From: an uncultured Oscillospiraceae bacterium
Lineage (GTDB): Bacteria; Bacillota; Clostridia; Oscillospirales; Oscillospiraceae
Assembly: GCA_910577415.1 (NCBI GenBank)
Contig: CAJTLK010000040.1
Coordinates: 1-16,913, forward strand
Direction: 5' to 3'
Length of the DNA: 16,913 bases
This document shows positions 8,165 to 14,614 of this stretch, piece after piece. How positions within the stretch are numbered: the stretch's first letter is position 1; each line of letters begins with the position of its first letter. Under the pieces are notes generated by a model, which worked only from the letters and a program-made list of their open reading frames with translations, ran no database searches and was not told the origin of the DNA. The position numbers were made by a program, and so were the translations under genes.

Positions 8165-8428
8165 TAAGAAAACCGATGAGCGAGAGAAGTAATCGGCAAA
8201 AGGTCGCCTTAAGAGAGCCGCGGGTGGTGAGATCGCGGCGGCGGACGTTCCGATGAATGGACTTGCGAGGGCAGGGCGAAAGGAAACGAGTAGCTTCTGA
8301 CGGGGACCGCACCCGTTATCAGGGCGGCACGCTTGGTTAGTGCGTGGAGCGAGAGGGCGCGAAAGCGTCAACTTGGGTGGTACCGCAGGATGAAAGTCTT
8401 GTCCCAAATCTGGGACGGGGCTTTTTTT
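8165..8428 (+). promoter_or_regulatory. T-box riboswitch with UGG (tryptophan) specifier
   Basis: Stem I can be folded by eye. GCGAG (8180-8184) pairs with CTTGC (8262-8266). The specifier loop has AGAAGTA (8185-8191, including the classical AGTA) opposite GAATGGA (8255-8261). ATCGG (8192-8196) then pairs with CCGAT (8250-8254). The codon in the canonical place of GAANNNA is UGG, 8258-8260, which reads tRNA-Trp. Higher up are the AAGAGAG bulge and a CCGCG/CGCGG apical helix. The T-box core TTGGGTGGTACCGCA is at 8373-8387. The terminator is a 14-bp stem with several G-U pairs (8393-8406 with 8411-8424) and seven T (8422-8428). Uncharged tRNA-Trp should stabilise the antiterminator and let the importer genes be transcribed. 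Confidence 0.93.
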
Positions 8429-8464
8429 GTTTGCCCTGAGACTGAGGGAAAGGAGTGGGACGGC

Positions 8465-8578
8465 TTGAAAAGAAACGAACGGCGATGGCGATGGCAATGG
8501 CAAAGCGCAAGCATGACTGTCCCGCAAAAGGTCCAAACTAATCATAAAATCAACCTGAAAAAGGAGAATTTATTATGA
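8465..8578 (+). CDS. Candidate tryptophan-rich leader peptide
   Basis: A 37-residue ORF lying after the Trp T-box terminator. It has a ribosome site AAAGGAG (8449-8455) nine bases before a TTG start. The start is followed by KRNERR and then WRWQW, with UGG codons at 8486, 8492 and 8498. The stop TGA (8576-8578) overlaps the ATG of the importer lipoprotein gene (ATGA, 8575-8578). Possible logic: with enough Trp-tRNA the ribosome reaches the stop and covers or re-initiates at the importer start; on starvation it stalls at the Trp codons and leaves the importer ribosome site (8561-8566) free. GTGGGAC (8455-8461) can also pair with GTCCCGC (8519-8525) around the Trp codons. The same frame stays open upstream to an ATG at 8390 with two more Trp codons but a weak ribosome site. 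No database match was tested, and the Trp codons lie in a hexamer repeat. Confidence 0.5.
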   Translation: MKRNERRWRWQWQSASMTVPQKVQTNHKINLKKENLL

Positions 8579-9621
8579 AAAAGACTATGAAGCTCGCCTC
8601 CGCCATTCTGGCAGCCGCCATGCTCCTGACCCTTACCGCCTGCGGTGACAAGAAAGCCTCCTCTGACGGAAAAACCTATAAGATCGGTATCTGCAACTAT
8701 GTGGACGACGCCTCCCTCAATCAGATCAATGAAAACATTCAGGCCCGACTGGACGAGATCGGCAAGGAGAAGGGCGTCACCTTTGACATTTCCTATGACA
8801 ATCCCAATGCCGACGCTACCGTGATGAACCAGATCATTTCCAACTTCCAGGCCGACAAGGTAGACCTGATGGTGGGCATTGCCACTCCCGTAGCCATGGC
8901 AATGCAGGCAGCCGTGGAGGGGAACGACACCCCGGTGGTCTTCTCCGCCGTCTCCGACCCGGTGAGCGCCGGGCTGGTAGCTTCTCTGGAAGCCCCCGGC
9001 GCCAACATCACTGGTACCTCTGACTATCTGGACACAAATTCCATCATGGACCTGATCTTCGCCGTCGCCCCAGACGCAAAGAAGATCGGCTTCCTCTACG
9101 ATGTGGGCCAGGACTCCTCTACCACCCCCATCGCCCATGCCAAGGAGTATCTGGACGCCAAGGGCATTGAGTACGTGGAGCGCACCGGCACCAACGCCGC
9201 CGAGGTCCAGCAGGCCGCCCAGGCACTGGTGAGCGACGGAGTGAACGCCGTCTTTACCCCCACCGACAATACCATCATGAAGTCCTATCTGGCTATCTAT
9301 GAGACCTTCGTGAATGCTGGCATTCCCCACTACACCGGCGCCGATTCCTTTGCCCTCAACGGCGCCTTCCTGGGCTACGGCGTGGATTATGCCAATCTGG
9401 GTCGGGAGACCGCCGACATGATCGCCGAGATCCTCGTCGACGGCAAGGCTCCCGCTACGCTGGCGGTGAAAACCTTTGACAATGGCACCGCCACGGTCAA
9501 CACCGAGACCTGTGCCGCCTTGGGCTACGACTTCGAGGAGATCAAGAGCATTTTTGCCCCCCTGTGCACCAGCGTCCAGAGCATTACTACCGCCGAGGAA
9601 TTTGGAGACCTGAAGGGCTGA
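8575..9621 (+). CDS. trpX: ABC transporter substrate-binding lipoprotein, TrpX-like (tryptophan predicted)
   Basis: A 348-residue exported lipoprotein of the ABC_sub_bind (TrpX/YtrF-neighbour) family, which catches an amino-acid-like ligand outside the cell. The N-terminus MKKTMKLASAILAAAMLLTL ends in the lipobox LTAC with C23 as the lipidated residue, followed by a Gly/Lys/Ser-rich linker. The body (about 35-340) shows the two-lobed periplasmic-binding pattern: IGICNYVDDASLNQI, DLMVGIATPVAMAMQ, VFSAVSDPVSAGLV, KKIGFLYDVGQDSS, NAVFTPTDNTIM and GYGVDYANLGRETADM. The ribosome site is AAGGAG at 8561-8566. Ligand choice is inferred from the UGG T-box upstream, not from the protein itself, since members of this family bind different compounds. 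It is first in a three-gene importer operon. Confidence 0.85.
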   Translation: MKKTMKLASAILAAAMLLTLTACGDKKASSDGKTYKIGICNYVDDASLNQINENIQARLDEIGKEKGVTFDISYDNPNADATVMNQIISNFQADKVDLMVGIATPVAMAMQAAVEGNDTPVVFSAVSDPVSAGLVASLEAPGANITGTSDYLDTNSIMDLIFAVAPDAKKIGFLYDVGQDSSTTPIAHAKEYLDAKGIEYVERTGTNAAEVQQAAQALVSDGVNAVFTPTDNTIMKSYLAIYETFVNAGIPHYTGADSFALNGAFLGYGVDYANLGRETADMIAEILVDGKAPATLAVKTFDNGTATVNTETCAALGYDFEEIKSIFAPLCTSVQSITTAEEFGDLKG

Positions 9622-9636
9622 TATAGCAGAGCTGAT

Positions 9637-9677
9637 ATTCCGGCTCCGAACGGCGTGAGGCTGTTCGGAGCCGGAGC
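9637..9677 (+). other. Strong intercistronic stem-loop without T tract
   Basis: CCGGCTCCGAAC (9640-9651) pairs perfectly with GTTCGGAGCCGG (9663-9674), and one or two more pairs extend the base, around an 11-base loop. No T run follows, so it is probably not a terminator. It more likely protects the 3' end of the lipoprotein mRNA and gives that gene higher yield than the membrane subunits, as is known for other importers. Confidence 0.7.
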
Positions 9678-9699
9678 CTGTGATCGAGGAGGAACTGCC

Positions 9700-10641
9700 A
9701 TGAATCTATCCGCACTTTTTGCCGTGGGCCAGACTGCTTTGGAGCTGGGGCTGATCTGCTCCCTCACGGTGCTGGCGTTGTTTCTAAGCTATTCCATGCT
9801 TAACGTCTGCGATCTGTCTACCGACGGGTGCTTTACTCTGGGCGCTGCGGTGGGCGCTGTGGTGGCCGCGGCGGGCCACCCGCTGTTGTCCATTCCCGCC
9901 GCCATGCTGGCGGGGGTATGCTCCGGGTTCATCACCGCTATCATGCAGACCAAACTGGGCATCAACAGCCTACTCTCCGGCATCATAGTCAATACTGGTC
10001 TATATTCGGTAAATATTATGGTCATGTCGGGCAAGTCTCAGATCAATCTGAACAAAAAGGCCACCGTATTTACTATGATGCGTGGATTTCTGGCAGAAAC
10101 ACCGCTGAAAAACCAGTACGTAACAGTGGTAGCCGCCCTGGCGGTGGTCCTGACTGTACTTTTCCTGACGCTCTTTCTCAATACCCGCCTGGGCCTTGCC
10201 ATCCGGGCCACAGGAGACAACCCGGACATGGTGCGCTCATCCTCCATCAACCCGGTGTTTACCACTATCGTGGGTCTGTGTGTGGCCAATGCCTTTACCG
10301 GCCTGTCCGGCTGTCTTATGGCACAGTCTCAGCAGTCGGCGGAGATCAATATCGGAGGCAGCATGGTCACCATCGCCCTGGCCTCGCTTCTTATCGGCTC
10401 CACCTTGATGGGCAAGGGAAATATCTTTACCAGAGCCGTGGGTATGGTGCTGGGTGCCTTCGTTTTCCGGTTGGTCTACGCCATTGCTCTGCGGCTGAAT
10501 ATGCCCGCGTTCATGCTCAAGCTGGTGTCTTCGGTCATCGTAGCTTTGGCCCTGGCGCTGCCGTACTTGAAGGACCAGTGGCCCGTTATCTCCCGGCGGC
10601 TATCTTACAAAAAAGCTGCCGCGGGAAGGGAGGTAAAGTAA
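9700..10641 (+). CDS. trpY: ABC transporter permease, TrpY-like (BPD_transp_2 family)
   Basis: A 313-residue membrane subunit of the branched-chain-amino-acid-permease superfamily. ATG 9700 is chosen because GAGGAGG lies at 9686-9692; the frame is open further upstream but that part is the intercistronic hairpin. About eight to nine hydrophobic segments are visible, for example ELGLICSLTVLALFLSYSML, TLGAAVGAVVAAAG, TVVAALAVVLTVLFLTLFL and VFTTIVGLCVANAFTGLSG. The motif LGLAIRATGDNPDMVRSS after the central segments is the cytoplasmic coupling loop typical of this family. The sole permease gene implies a homodimer with two copies of the ATPase. It ends in a basic tail two bases before the ATPase start. 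Confidence 0.9.
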   Translation: MNLSALFAVGQTALELGLICSLTVLALFLSYSMLNVCDLSTDGCFTLGAAVGAVVAAAGHPLLSIPAAMLAGVCSGFITAIMQTKLGINSLLSGIIVNTGLYSVNIMVMSGKSQINLNKKATVFTMMRGFLAETPLKNQYVTVVAALAVVLTVLFLTLFLNTRLGLAIRATGDNPDMVRSSSINPVFTTIVGLCVANAFTGLSGCLMAQSQQSAEINIGGSMVTIALASLLIGSTLMGKGNIFTRAVGMVLGAFVFRLVYAIALRLNMPAFMLKLVSSVIVALALALPYLKDQWPVISRRLSYKKAAAGREVK

Positions 10642-10642
10642 G

Positions 10643-11428
10643 ATGCTGAATATTTCCCGCATCTCCAAGACCTTTAACCACGGCACGGTGAATGAGAAGA
10701 GGGCCATCACCGATCTGTCCCTCCATCTGGCTCCAGGTGACTTTGTCACCATTATCGGTTCCAACGGTGCGGGCAAGTCCACCCTCTTCAATGCCATTTG
10801 CGGAGATTTCCTCACCGATTCCGGCTCCATTATCCTAAACGGCGAGGATATTACCTTCATGCCGGCCTTCAAGCGCTCCAAGCACATTGGTCGTTTGTTC
10901 CAAGACCCCATGCGGGGCAGTGCTCCGGGCATGACCATTGAGGAAAATCTGACTCTGGCGGCGGCCAGCGGCGGCTGGCTTTCTCATGTTACCAAGGCGG
11001 ACAAGAAGCGCTTTCGGGAACGGCTGGCCCTGCTGGGTATGGGCTTGGAGGAGCGGATGAAGCAGCCGGTGGGACTGCTCTCCGGCGGCCAGCGACAGGC
11101 GCTTACCCTGATGATGGCTACCTTTGTGCCCCCCTGGCTCCTCCTCCTGGACGAGCACACCGCCGCCTTGGACCCTGCTACGGCAGAGCGGGTGTTGGAG
11201 ATCACCAGGGATATTGTGAACAAGGACAAGATCACCACTCTGATGGTGACCCACAATATGCAGCAGGCCCTGGAGCTGGGCAACCGCACCCTGATGATGG
11301 ACGCTGGCGGTATCGTGCTGGATGTGAAGGGGGAAGAGCGGGCGAAGATGACAGTGGCCGACCTGCTCTCTCAATTCCGTGACCGGGCGGGGAAGAACCT
11401 GGACAATGACCGTATGCTCCTGTCTTGA
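10643..11428 (+). CDS. trpZ: ABC transporter ATP-binding protein, TrpZ-like
   Basis: ATPase subunit of the importer, 261 residues. Walker A is GSNGAGKST (39-47). The Q-loop lies in RLFQDP, the signature motif is LSGGQRQAL, Walker B is LLLLDEHTAALDP and the switch histidine is in MVTHN. Walker B has DEH where most ABC ATPases have DEP; I believe this variant recurs in the TrpZ-type family, so I do not read it as a defect. GGGAGG at 10628-10633 serves as ribosome site. The start lies one base after the permease stop, which indicates tight co-expression. The substrate is predicted as tryptophan only from the upstream leader. The operon ends with a strong terminator. Confidence 0.93.
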   Translation: MLNISRISKTFNHGTVNEKRAITDLSLHLAPGDFVTIIGSNGAGKSTLFNAICGDFLTDSGSIILNGEDITFMPAFKRSKHIGRLFQDPMRGSAPGMTIEENLTLAAASGGWLSHVTKADKKRFRERLALLGMGLEERMKQPVGLLSGGQRQALTLMMATFVPPWLLLLDEHTAALDPATAERVLEITRDIVNKDKITTLMVTHNMQQALELGNRTLMMDAGGIVLDVKGEERAKMTVADLLSQFRDRAGKNLDNDRMLLS

Positions 11429-11457
11429 GTGAAGGATTACAGCTTGCGGAAAACGCG

Positions 11458-11497
11458 CGGGGACGGCCTTGAAGCCGTCCCCGTATTGCTTTCTTTT
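11458..11497 (+). terminator. Intrinsic terminator of the importer operon
   Basis: A perfect 10-bp GC-rich stem, CGGGGACGGC (11458-11467) with its complement at 11474-11483, around a six-base loop. It is followed by the T-rich TATTGCTTTCTTTT. Confidence 0.85.
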
Positions 11498-11502
11498 CTC
11501 TT

Positions 11503-11519
11503 CGCAACTATTGGTTGCG
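11503..11519. repeat. Small inverted repeat upstream of the HTH gene promoter
   Basis: CGCAAC (11503-11508) and GTTGCG (11514-11519) are separated by five bases, about 20 bp upstream of the candidate -35. It could be an operator for the adjacent HTH protein, or only a minor hairpin after the terminator. Confidence 0.35.
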
Positions 11520-11539
11520 GGATTTCCAAGCGGGCTTGA

Positions 11540-11568
11540 TAGACTTTCTTTCTGAACCAGGTTATATT
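11540..11568 (+). promoter_or_regulatory. Candidate promoter of the HTH-membrane gene
   Basis: TAGACT (11540-11545), 17 bp, TATATT (11563-11568). Both boxes are partial matches. An alternative -35 TTGATA at 11536-11541 is a better box but leaves a 21-bp spacer. Confidence 0.45.
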
Positions 11569-11602
11569 ATTGTGGCAAAAAGAAACGACTGGAGGCGATT
11601 TC

Positions 11603-12523
11603 ATGAGTTTGGGGGAAAACATCGTTCGGCTTCGGACCGAAAAGCGGCAGCCCCAGGAGGAGCTGGCGGACCTGCTGGGCGTCTCCCGGCAGTCTGTGTC
11701 AAAATGGGAGTCCGATGTGTCGGTGCCGGAATTGGACAAGCTTATCAAGCTGTCCGAGGTATTTGCCGTCACCATGGATAAGCTTGTAAAGGGAAATAAC
11801 ATTACAATAGAGACGACAGACGGAACCGGGAGAGACCGGAGCAAAGGGGAGGAGCCTACGCCGTTTCTCGATGCCACGCCCAGCCAACAGACGAAGCCCA
11901 CCAGGGGAAATCGCACGGGAGGCGTCCTTTATCTCTGCCTCGGCTTTGTTCTCTTGACATGGCTGACCCTCTATGCGGGGACAGGCGGGTTTGTGATCGG
12001 CTTCATCTTTGCTCTGCCGTTCCTGGTCTGTGGCCTTATCTGCCTGCTGGCAACCGGGAAGAGGACGGCGCTGTGGTGCGGCTGGGCGCTCTATATTCTG
12101 ACCGACGGCTACCTCCGCTATGCCACGGGCCTGACATGGCACGCGATCTTTGCCACCCCCTATTGGACACCGCAGATGAACTATATGCGGCTGTTTATCG
12201 CGTGGATGCAGTTTTTGGCCATTGTCCTTCTGGTGATGGTCACCATGCTGTCCTACCGCCGGGAGCCGCTGGCCCTGGATAATAAGGCAAAAACACTTTA
12301 CATTATCGGCTGGATAACCTTGGCGGCAGTGTGGTTCAGTTGGGGGCTGGTAAACCAGCTCTATTGGGCTGCCATTGGTCCAAATAGGGTAGGCGCGCAG
12401 TTCTACACGCTGCTTTACCTTCTGCGGGACGTTATCTTTTGGGCCTTACTTACCGCTTTGCTGACGGCGTCGCTTCGACTGTGGAACGGAAAGAGGGAGA
12501 GGCGCTTCGAGACAAAGCGATAG
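11603..12523 (+). CDS. XRE-family HTH domain fused to a six-segment membrane domain
   Basis: A 306-residue protein. ATG 11603 is preceded by GGAGG at 11591-11595; an upstream TTG in frame has no ribosome site. Residues 1-62 are an HTH_3 domain: LRTEKRQPQEELADLLGV, then SRQSVSKWESDVSVPELDKL, which includes the recognition helix. A polar linker (about 65-105) leads to about six hydrophobic segments: GVLYLCLGFVLLTWLTLYAG, GFVIGFIFALPFLVCGLICL, ALWCGWALYILTDGY, FIAWMQFLAIVLLVMVTML, LYIIGWITLAAVWFSWGLV and LLYLLRDVIFWALLTALL. This layout (cytoplasmic HTH, membrane C-terminus) recurs in Clostridia, but I know no assigned function. It could be a membrane-tethered regulator sensing envelope stress or a lipid-soluble ligand. 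It has no obvious partner gene: it is single, flanked by terminators, and its target is unknown. Confidence 0.85.
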   Translation: MSLGENIVRLRTEKRQPQEELADLLGVSRQSVSKWESDVSVPELDKLIKLSEVFAVTMDKLVKGNNITIETTDGTGRDRSKGEEPTPFLDATPSQQTKPTRGNRTGGVLYLCLGFVLLTWLTLYAGTGGFVIGFIFALPFLVCGLICLLATGKRTALWCGWALYILTDGYLRYATGLTWHAIFATPYWTPQMNYMRLFIAWMQFLAIVLLVMVTMLSYRREPLALDNKAKTLYIIGWITLAAVWFSWGLVNQLYWAAIGPNRVGAQFYTLLYLLRDVIFWALLTALLTASLRLWNGKRERRFETKR

Positions 12524-12544
12524 AGCGGGAAAGACGGTGATGAT

Positions 12545-12587
12545 AAAAAAGCAGCCGGAAAGGGAGGACCTTTCCGGCTGCTTTTTA
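12545..12587. terminator. Bidirectional terminator between the HTH gene and the S41 protease gene
   Basis: A perfect 18-bp stem (12546-12563 with 12569-12586) around a five-base loop. It starts with an A tract and ends with a T tract, so it ends transcripts from both sides, as expected between convergent genes. Confidence 0.9.
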
Positions 12588-12604
12588 GATTCACTTTGTG
12601 TCTA

Positions 12605-14533
12605 TCAGGGCAAGACACCGGTATAGATCAGGATACTGTAGAGGGTAAAGGCGGCCTCGTCCCGGGTCGTGGCCTCGGAGGGGGAAATGTTGGGCAGGTC
12701 CTCCCAAAGCAGAGAAAGGGGACGGCCAATAAAATCGGTTTGGCTTTTGGCCAAAAGCCAGACGGAGGGGCGGGCCCACTCGCCATATTCCGCCAGGGTC
12801 TCGGAGGTGAGGGCTTCTGGCGGAATATTGGCGGCATAGCTGTAGAAGCCCATATTCAACCATTGGGCCAACCGCCCCATAATAGTGAGGAACTGCTGGT
12901 GGTCGATGGGGGCGTCCGGCTGGAACTGGCCGTTACCGACGCCATTCACAAGGCCCATATTGGTCATGGCCTTGACAGCGGGAGCGTACCAGGCGTCTTC
13001 AGCCACATCGGAGTACGGGCTGATATTTTGGGGGACAGAGCAGTTGAGGGCCGCCGCCAAAAGTTGGCACAGCTCACCGCGGGTCAAGTTATCCTGAGGG
13101 TGATAGGCGCTGTCGTCCTTGCCGCGGATCAAGCCATAGTATTGCAGACCGCTGAGAGCCTCAGGACAGATGGAGGTATCCAGATCGGGGAAAGAGGAGT
13201 CGGCATAGCTCGTCAATGCGTAAATTTCACAAAGCTCCTTCAAAGAGACGGTCTGCCAGTCCCCTTTGTTTTCCTGGGTCCACAGATCGGTTTCAGGGGG
13301 AAGTACGTCAAGAAGGATACTGAAGAGATCCTTGTTTTCTTCCGCCACAGCCACATCCAGATCTACGTACCAGCGCCAAGGGTGCCCATAGCCCAGATCG
13401 ATCCGCAGCGGATGCTCCACATGGGGACCGCGGGCGGACCCGGCAAGCAGCCAGGCCAGGTCAAGCGCCAATGTAGGAGGCGCCATAATGTCGGGAAGGA
13501 CTCCGACCTGGTCGGTAGTGTTGCCCAGGATAGAGAAAAAGCGGTAGGTGGTGATCTTTATGGCATCGCCCTCGGAAAAATACGGCGGTAGGATATTCTT
13601 GTCCCATACCGTCTGAGCGACGCCTTTACCAAAGCTGCGGTTGCCGATGATGATCCCGCTTTCACTGCCCTGGATAGCGGCGGCGAAGATCTCAGTAGAG
13701 CTGGCGGAATTTTCGTTTATCAAAACGATCACAGGGAGGATGGTGGCCGCCTCCTCTTCGTGCTGGAATACACTGTATGTATCGGCGCCATCCCGAAAAT
13801 AGGTCATTTTGCCCGGGCCGGTAAACAACCCGGCAGCCTCAGTGGCCGCTTCGGTGATCCCGCCGGCATTGTCCCGCAGGTCGATGACCCAGCATGTGAC
13901 CTGCTCTCCATAGGTCTGGATGGCATCCTCGAAGTGCCCCACTGTTTCGTCCCCGAAGGTAGTGCAGCGGATATAGCCAATGTGATCGTCGATCAGCTCA
14001 GCGGTGGTGGCGGGGACGACCACGGTGGCCCGGGGGAGAGAGACCGTGGTTCGATTTTTCCCCCGTAAATAGGTGATGCGCACCTTAGTGCCCTCCTCGC
14101 CTTGTATCCAGCCGGAGGATTCCTGGGAGGTGACGCCCTTGGTACTGTGACCGTCCACGGTGACGATCACGTCCCCCGCCTTTAGTCCTCCCGCTTCGGC
14201 AGGGGAGCCGGGGAGCACCTCGCTTAAGAGCAGACCATTTTCCTGAGTGGTATATACCACACCGATGCCTACCAGCTTGGTATCCGACATGCTGGCCGTA
14301 AAGGAGTTATACTCCTCGGGGGTAAAATATTGGGTATAGGGATCGCCCAGGACACTGAGCATTTCTGAGATGGTGGTTTGGTCGTAGACCGCATCAGGGA
14401 GCTGGTCCACATAGTAACCCTCCAGCAGCGCGAGAGCCTGCTCCGGGGTGAGAGCCTGGGCCGCCTGGGAAAGGAGCAGAGTCAGGCAGAGGGCCGCCGC
14501 TCCAAGGCGGGAAAGGATGTGCATGGGTTTCAT
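12605..14533 (-). CDS. Exported S41 C-terminal processing peptidase with PDZ and SLH-like repeats
   Basis: A 642-residue protein that cleaves proteins near their C-termini outside the cell. AGGAGG (complement of 14540-14545) sets ATG 14533 as start. A signal peptide covers residues 1-27 (cut after QAAQA). YVDQ and YTQYFTPEEY (40-75) are the usual CtpA N-terminal motif. A PDZ domain spans about 85-170 (GIGVVY, PGSPAEAGGLKAGDVIVTVDG). The S41 core spans about 175-350, with the catalytic dyad S278 (ENSASSTEI) and K303 (SFGKG), placed 25 residues apart as in E. coli Tsp, and RDNAGG before them. Residues 450-497, 505-558 and 576-639 resemble three SLH repeats (SDVAEDAWYAPAVKAMTNMGLVNG...FQP), which in other proteins bind secondary cell-wall polymer. 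The SLH match weakens in the third repeat. The target is unknown. It has its own promoter. Confidence 0.9.
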   Translation of the reverse strand: MKPMHILSRLGAAALCLTLLLSQAAQALTPEQALALLEGYYVDQLPDAVYDQTTISEMLSVLGDPYTQYFTPEEYNSFTASMSDTKLVGIGVVYTTQENGLLLSEVLPGSPAEAGGLKAGDVIVTVDGHSTKGVTSQESSGWIQGEEGTKVRITYLRGKNRTTVSLPRATVVVPATTAELIDDHIGYIRCTTFGDETVGHFEDAIQTYGEQVTCWVIDLRDNAGGITEAATEAAGLFTGPGKMTYFRDGADTYSVFQHEEEAATILPVIVLINENSASSTEIFAAAIQGSESGIIIGNRSFGKGVAQTVWDKNILPPYFSEGDAIKITTYRFFSILGNTTDQVGVLPDIMAPPTLALDLAWLLAGSARGPHVEHPLRIDLGYGHPWRWYVDLDVAVAEENKDLFSILLDVLPPETDLWTQENKGDWQTVSLKELCEIYALTSYADSSFPDLDTSICPEALSGLQYYGLIRGKDDSAYHPQDNLTRGELCQLLAAALNCSVPQNISPYSDVAEDAWYAPAVKAMTNMGLVNGVGNGQFQPDAPIDHQQFLTIMGRLAQWLNMGFYSYAANIPPEALTSETLAEYGEWARPSVWLLAKSQTDFIGRPLSLLWEDLPNISPSEATTRDEAAFTLYSILIYTGVLP

Positions 14534-14564
14534 TGCGCGCCTCCTATGGTATCATATTGCCGAC

Positions 14565-14593
14565 ATTATAACAGAAAAAGCCCTCTCCCGCAA
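14565..14593 (-). promoter_or_regulatory. Promoter of the S41 protease gene
   Basis: Minus strand: -35 TTGCGG (complement of 14588-14593), a 17-bp spacer and a perfect -10 TATAAT (complement of 14565-14570), 31 bp before the start codon. I see no terminator between the exonuclease III gene and this promoter, so some read-through from comEC-exoIII is possible. Confidence 0.75.
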
Positions 14594-14614
14594 GAAAAGT
14601 AATTTCCAACAGAC

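Noticed and set aside
8485..8541. Alternative small ORF starting ATG 8485 (MAMAMAKRK...)
   Set aside because: No ribosome site at proper distance; the ribosome site at 8449-8455 fits the TTG at 8465 instead. It remains a minor alternative reading of the same repeat.
8162..8545. Minus-strand open frame across the Trp T-box
   Set aside because: It is the reverse of a structured RNA leader with a consensus promoter and terminator; no ribosome site or motif.
9637..9677. Hairpin after the lipoprotein gene as an intrinsic terminator
   Set aside because: No T run follows, and the permease and ATPase genes continue in the same operon.
11129..11175. Walker B with DEH in place of DEP as a sign of a dead ATPase
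   Set aside because: The catalytic Asp and Glu are kept, and I believe the DEH form is usual for this importer family.
12596..13591. Plus-strand open frame opposite the S41 protease
   Set aside because: Shadow of the protease gene; no ribosome site and no recognisable domain. The same applies to plus-strand frames opposite exonuclease III and comEC.
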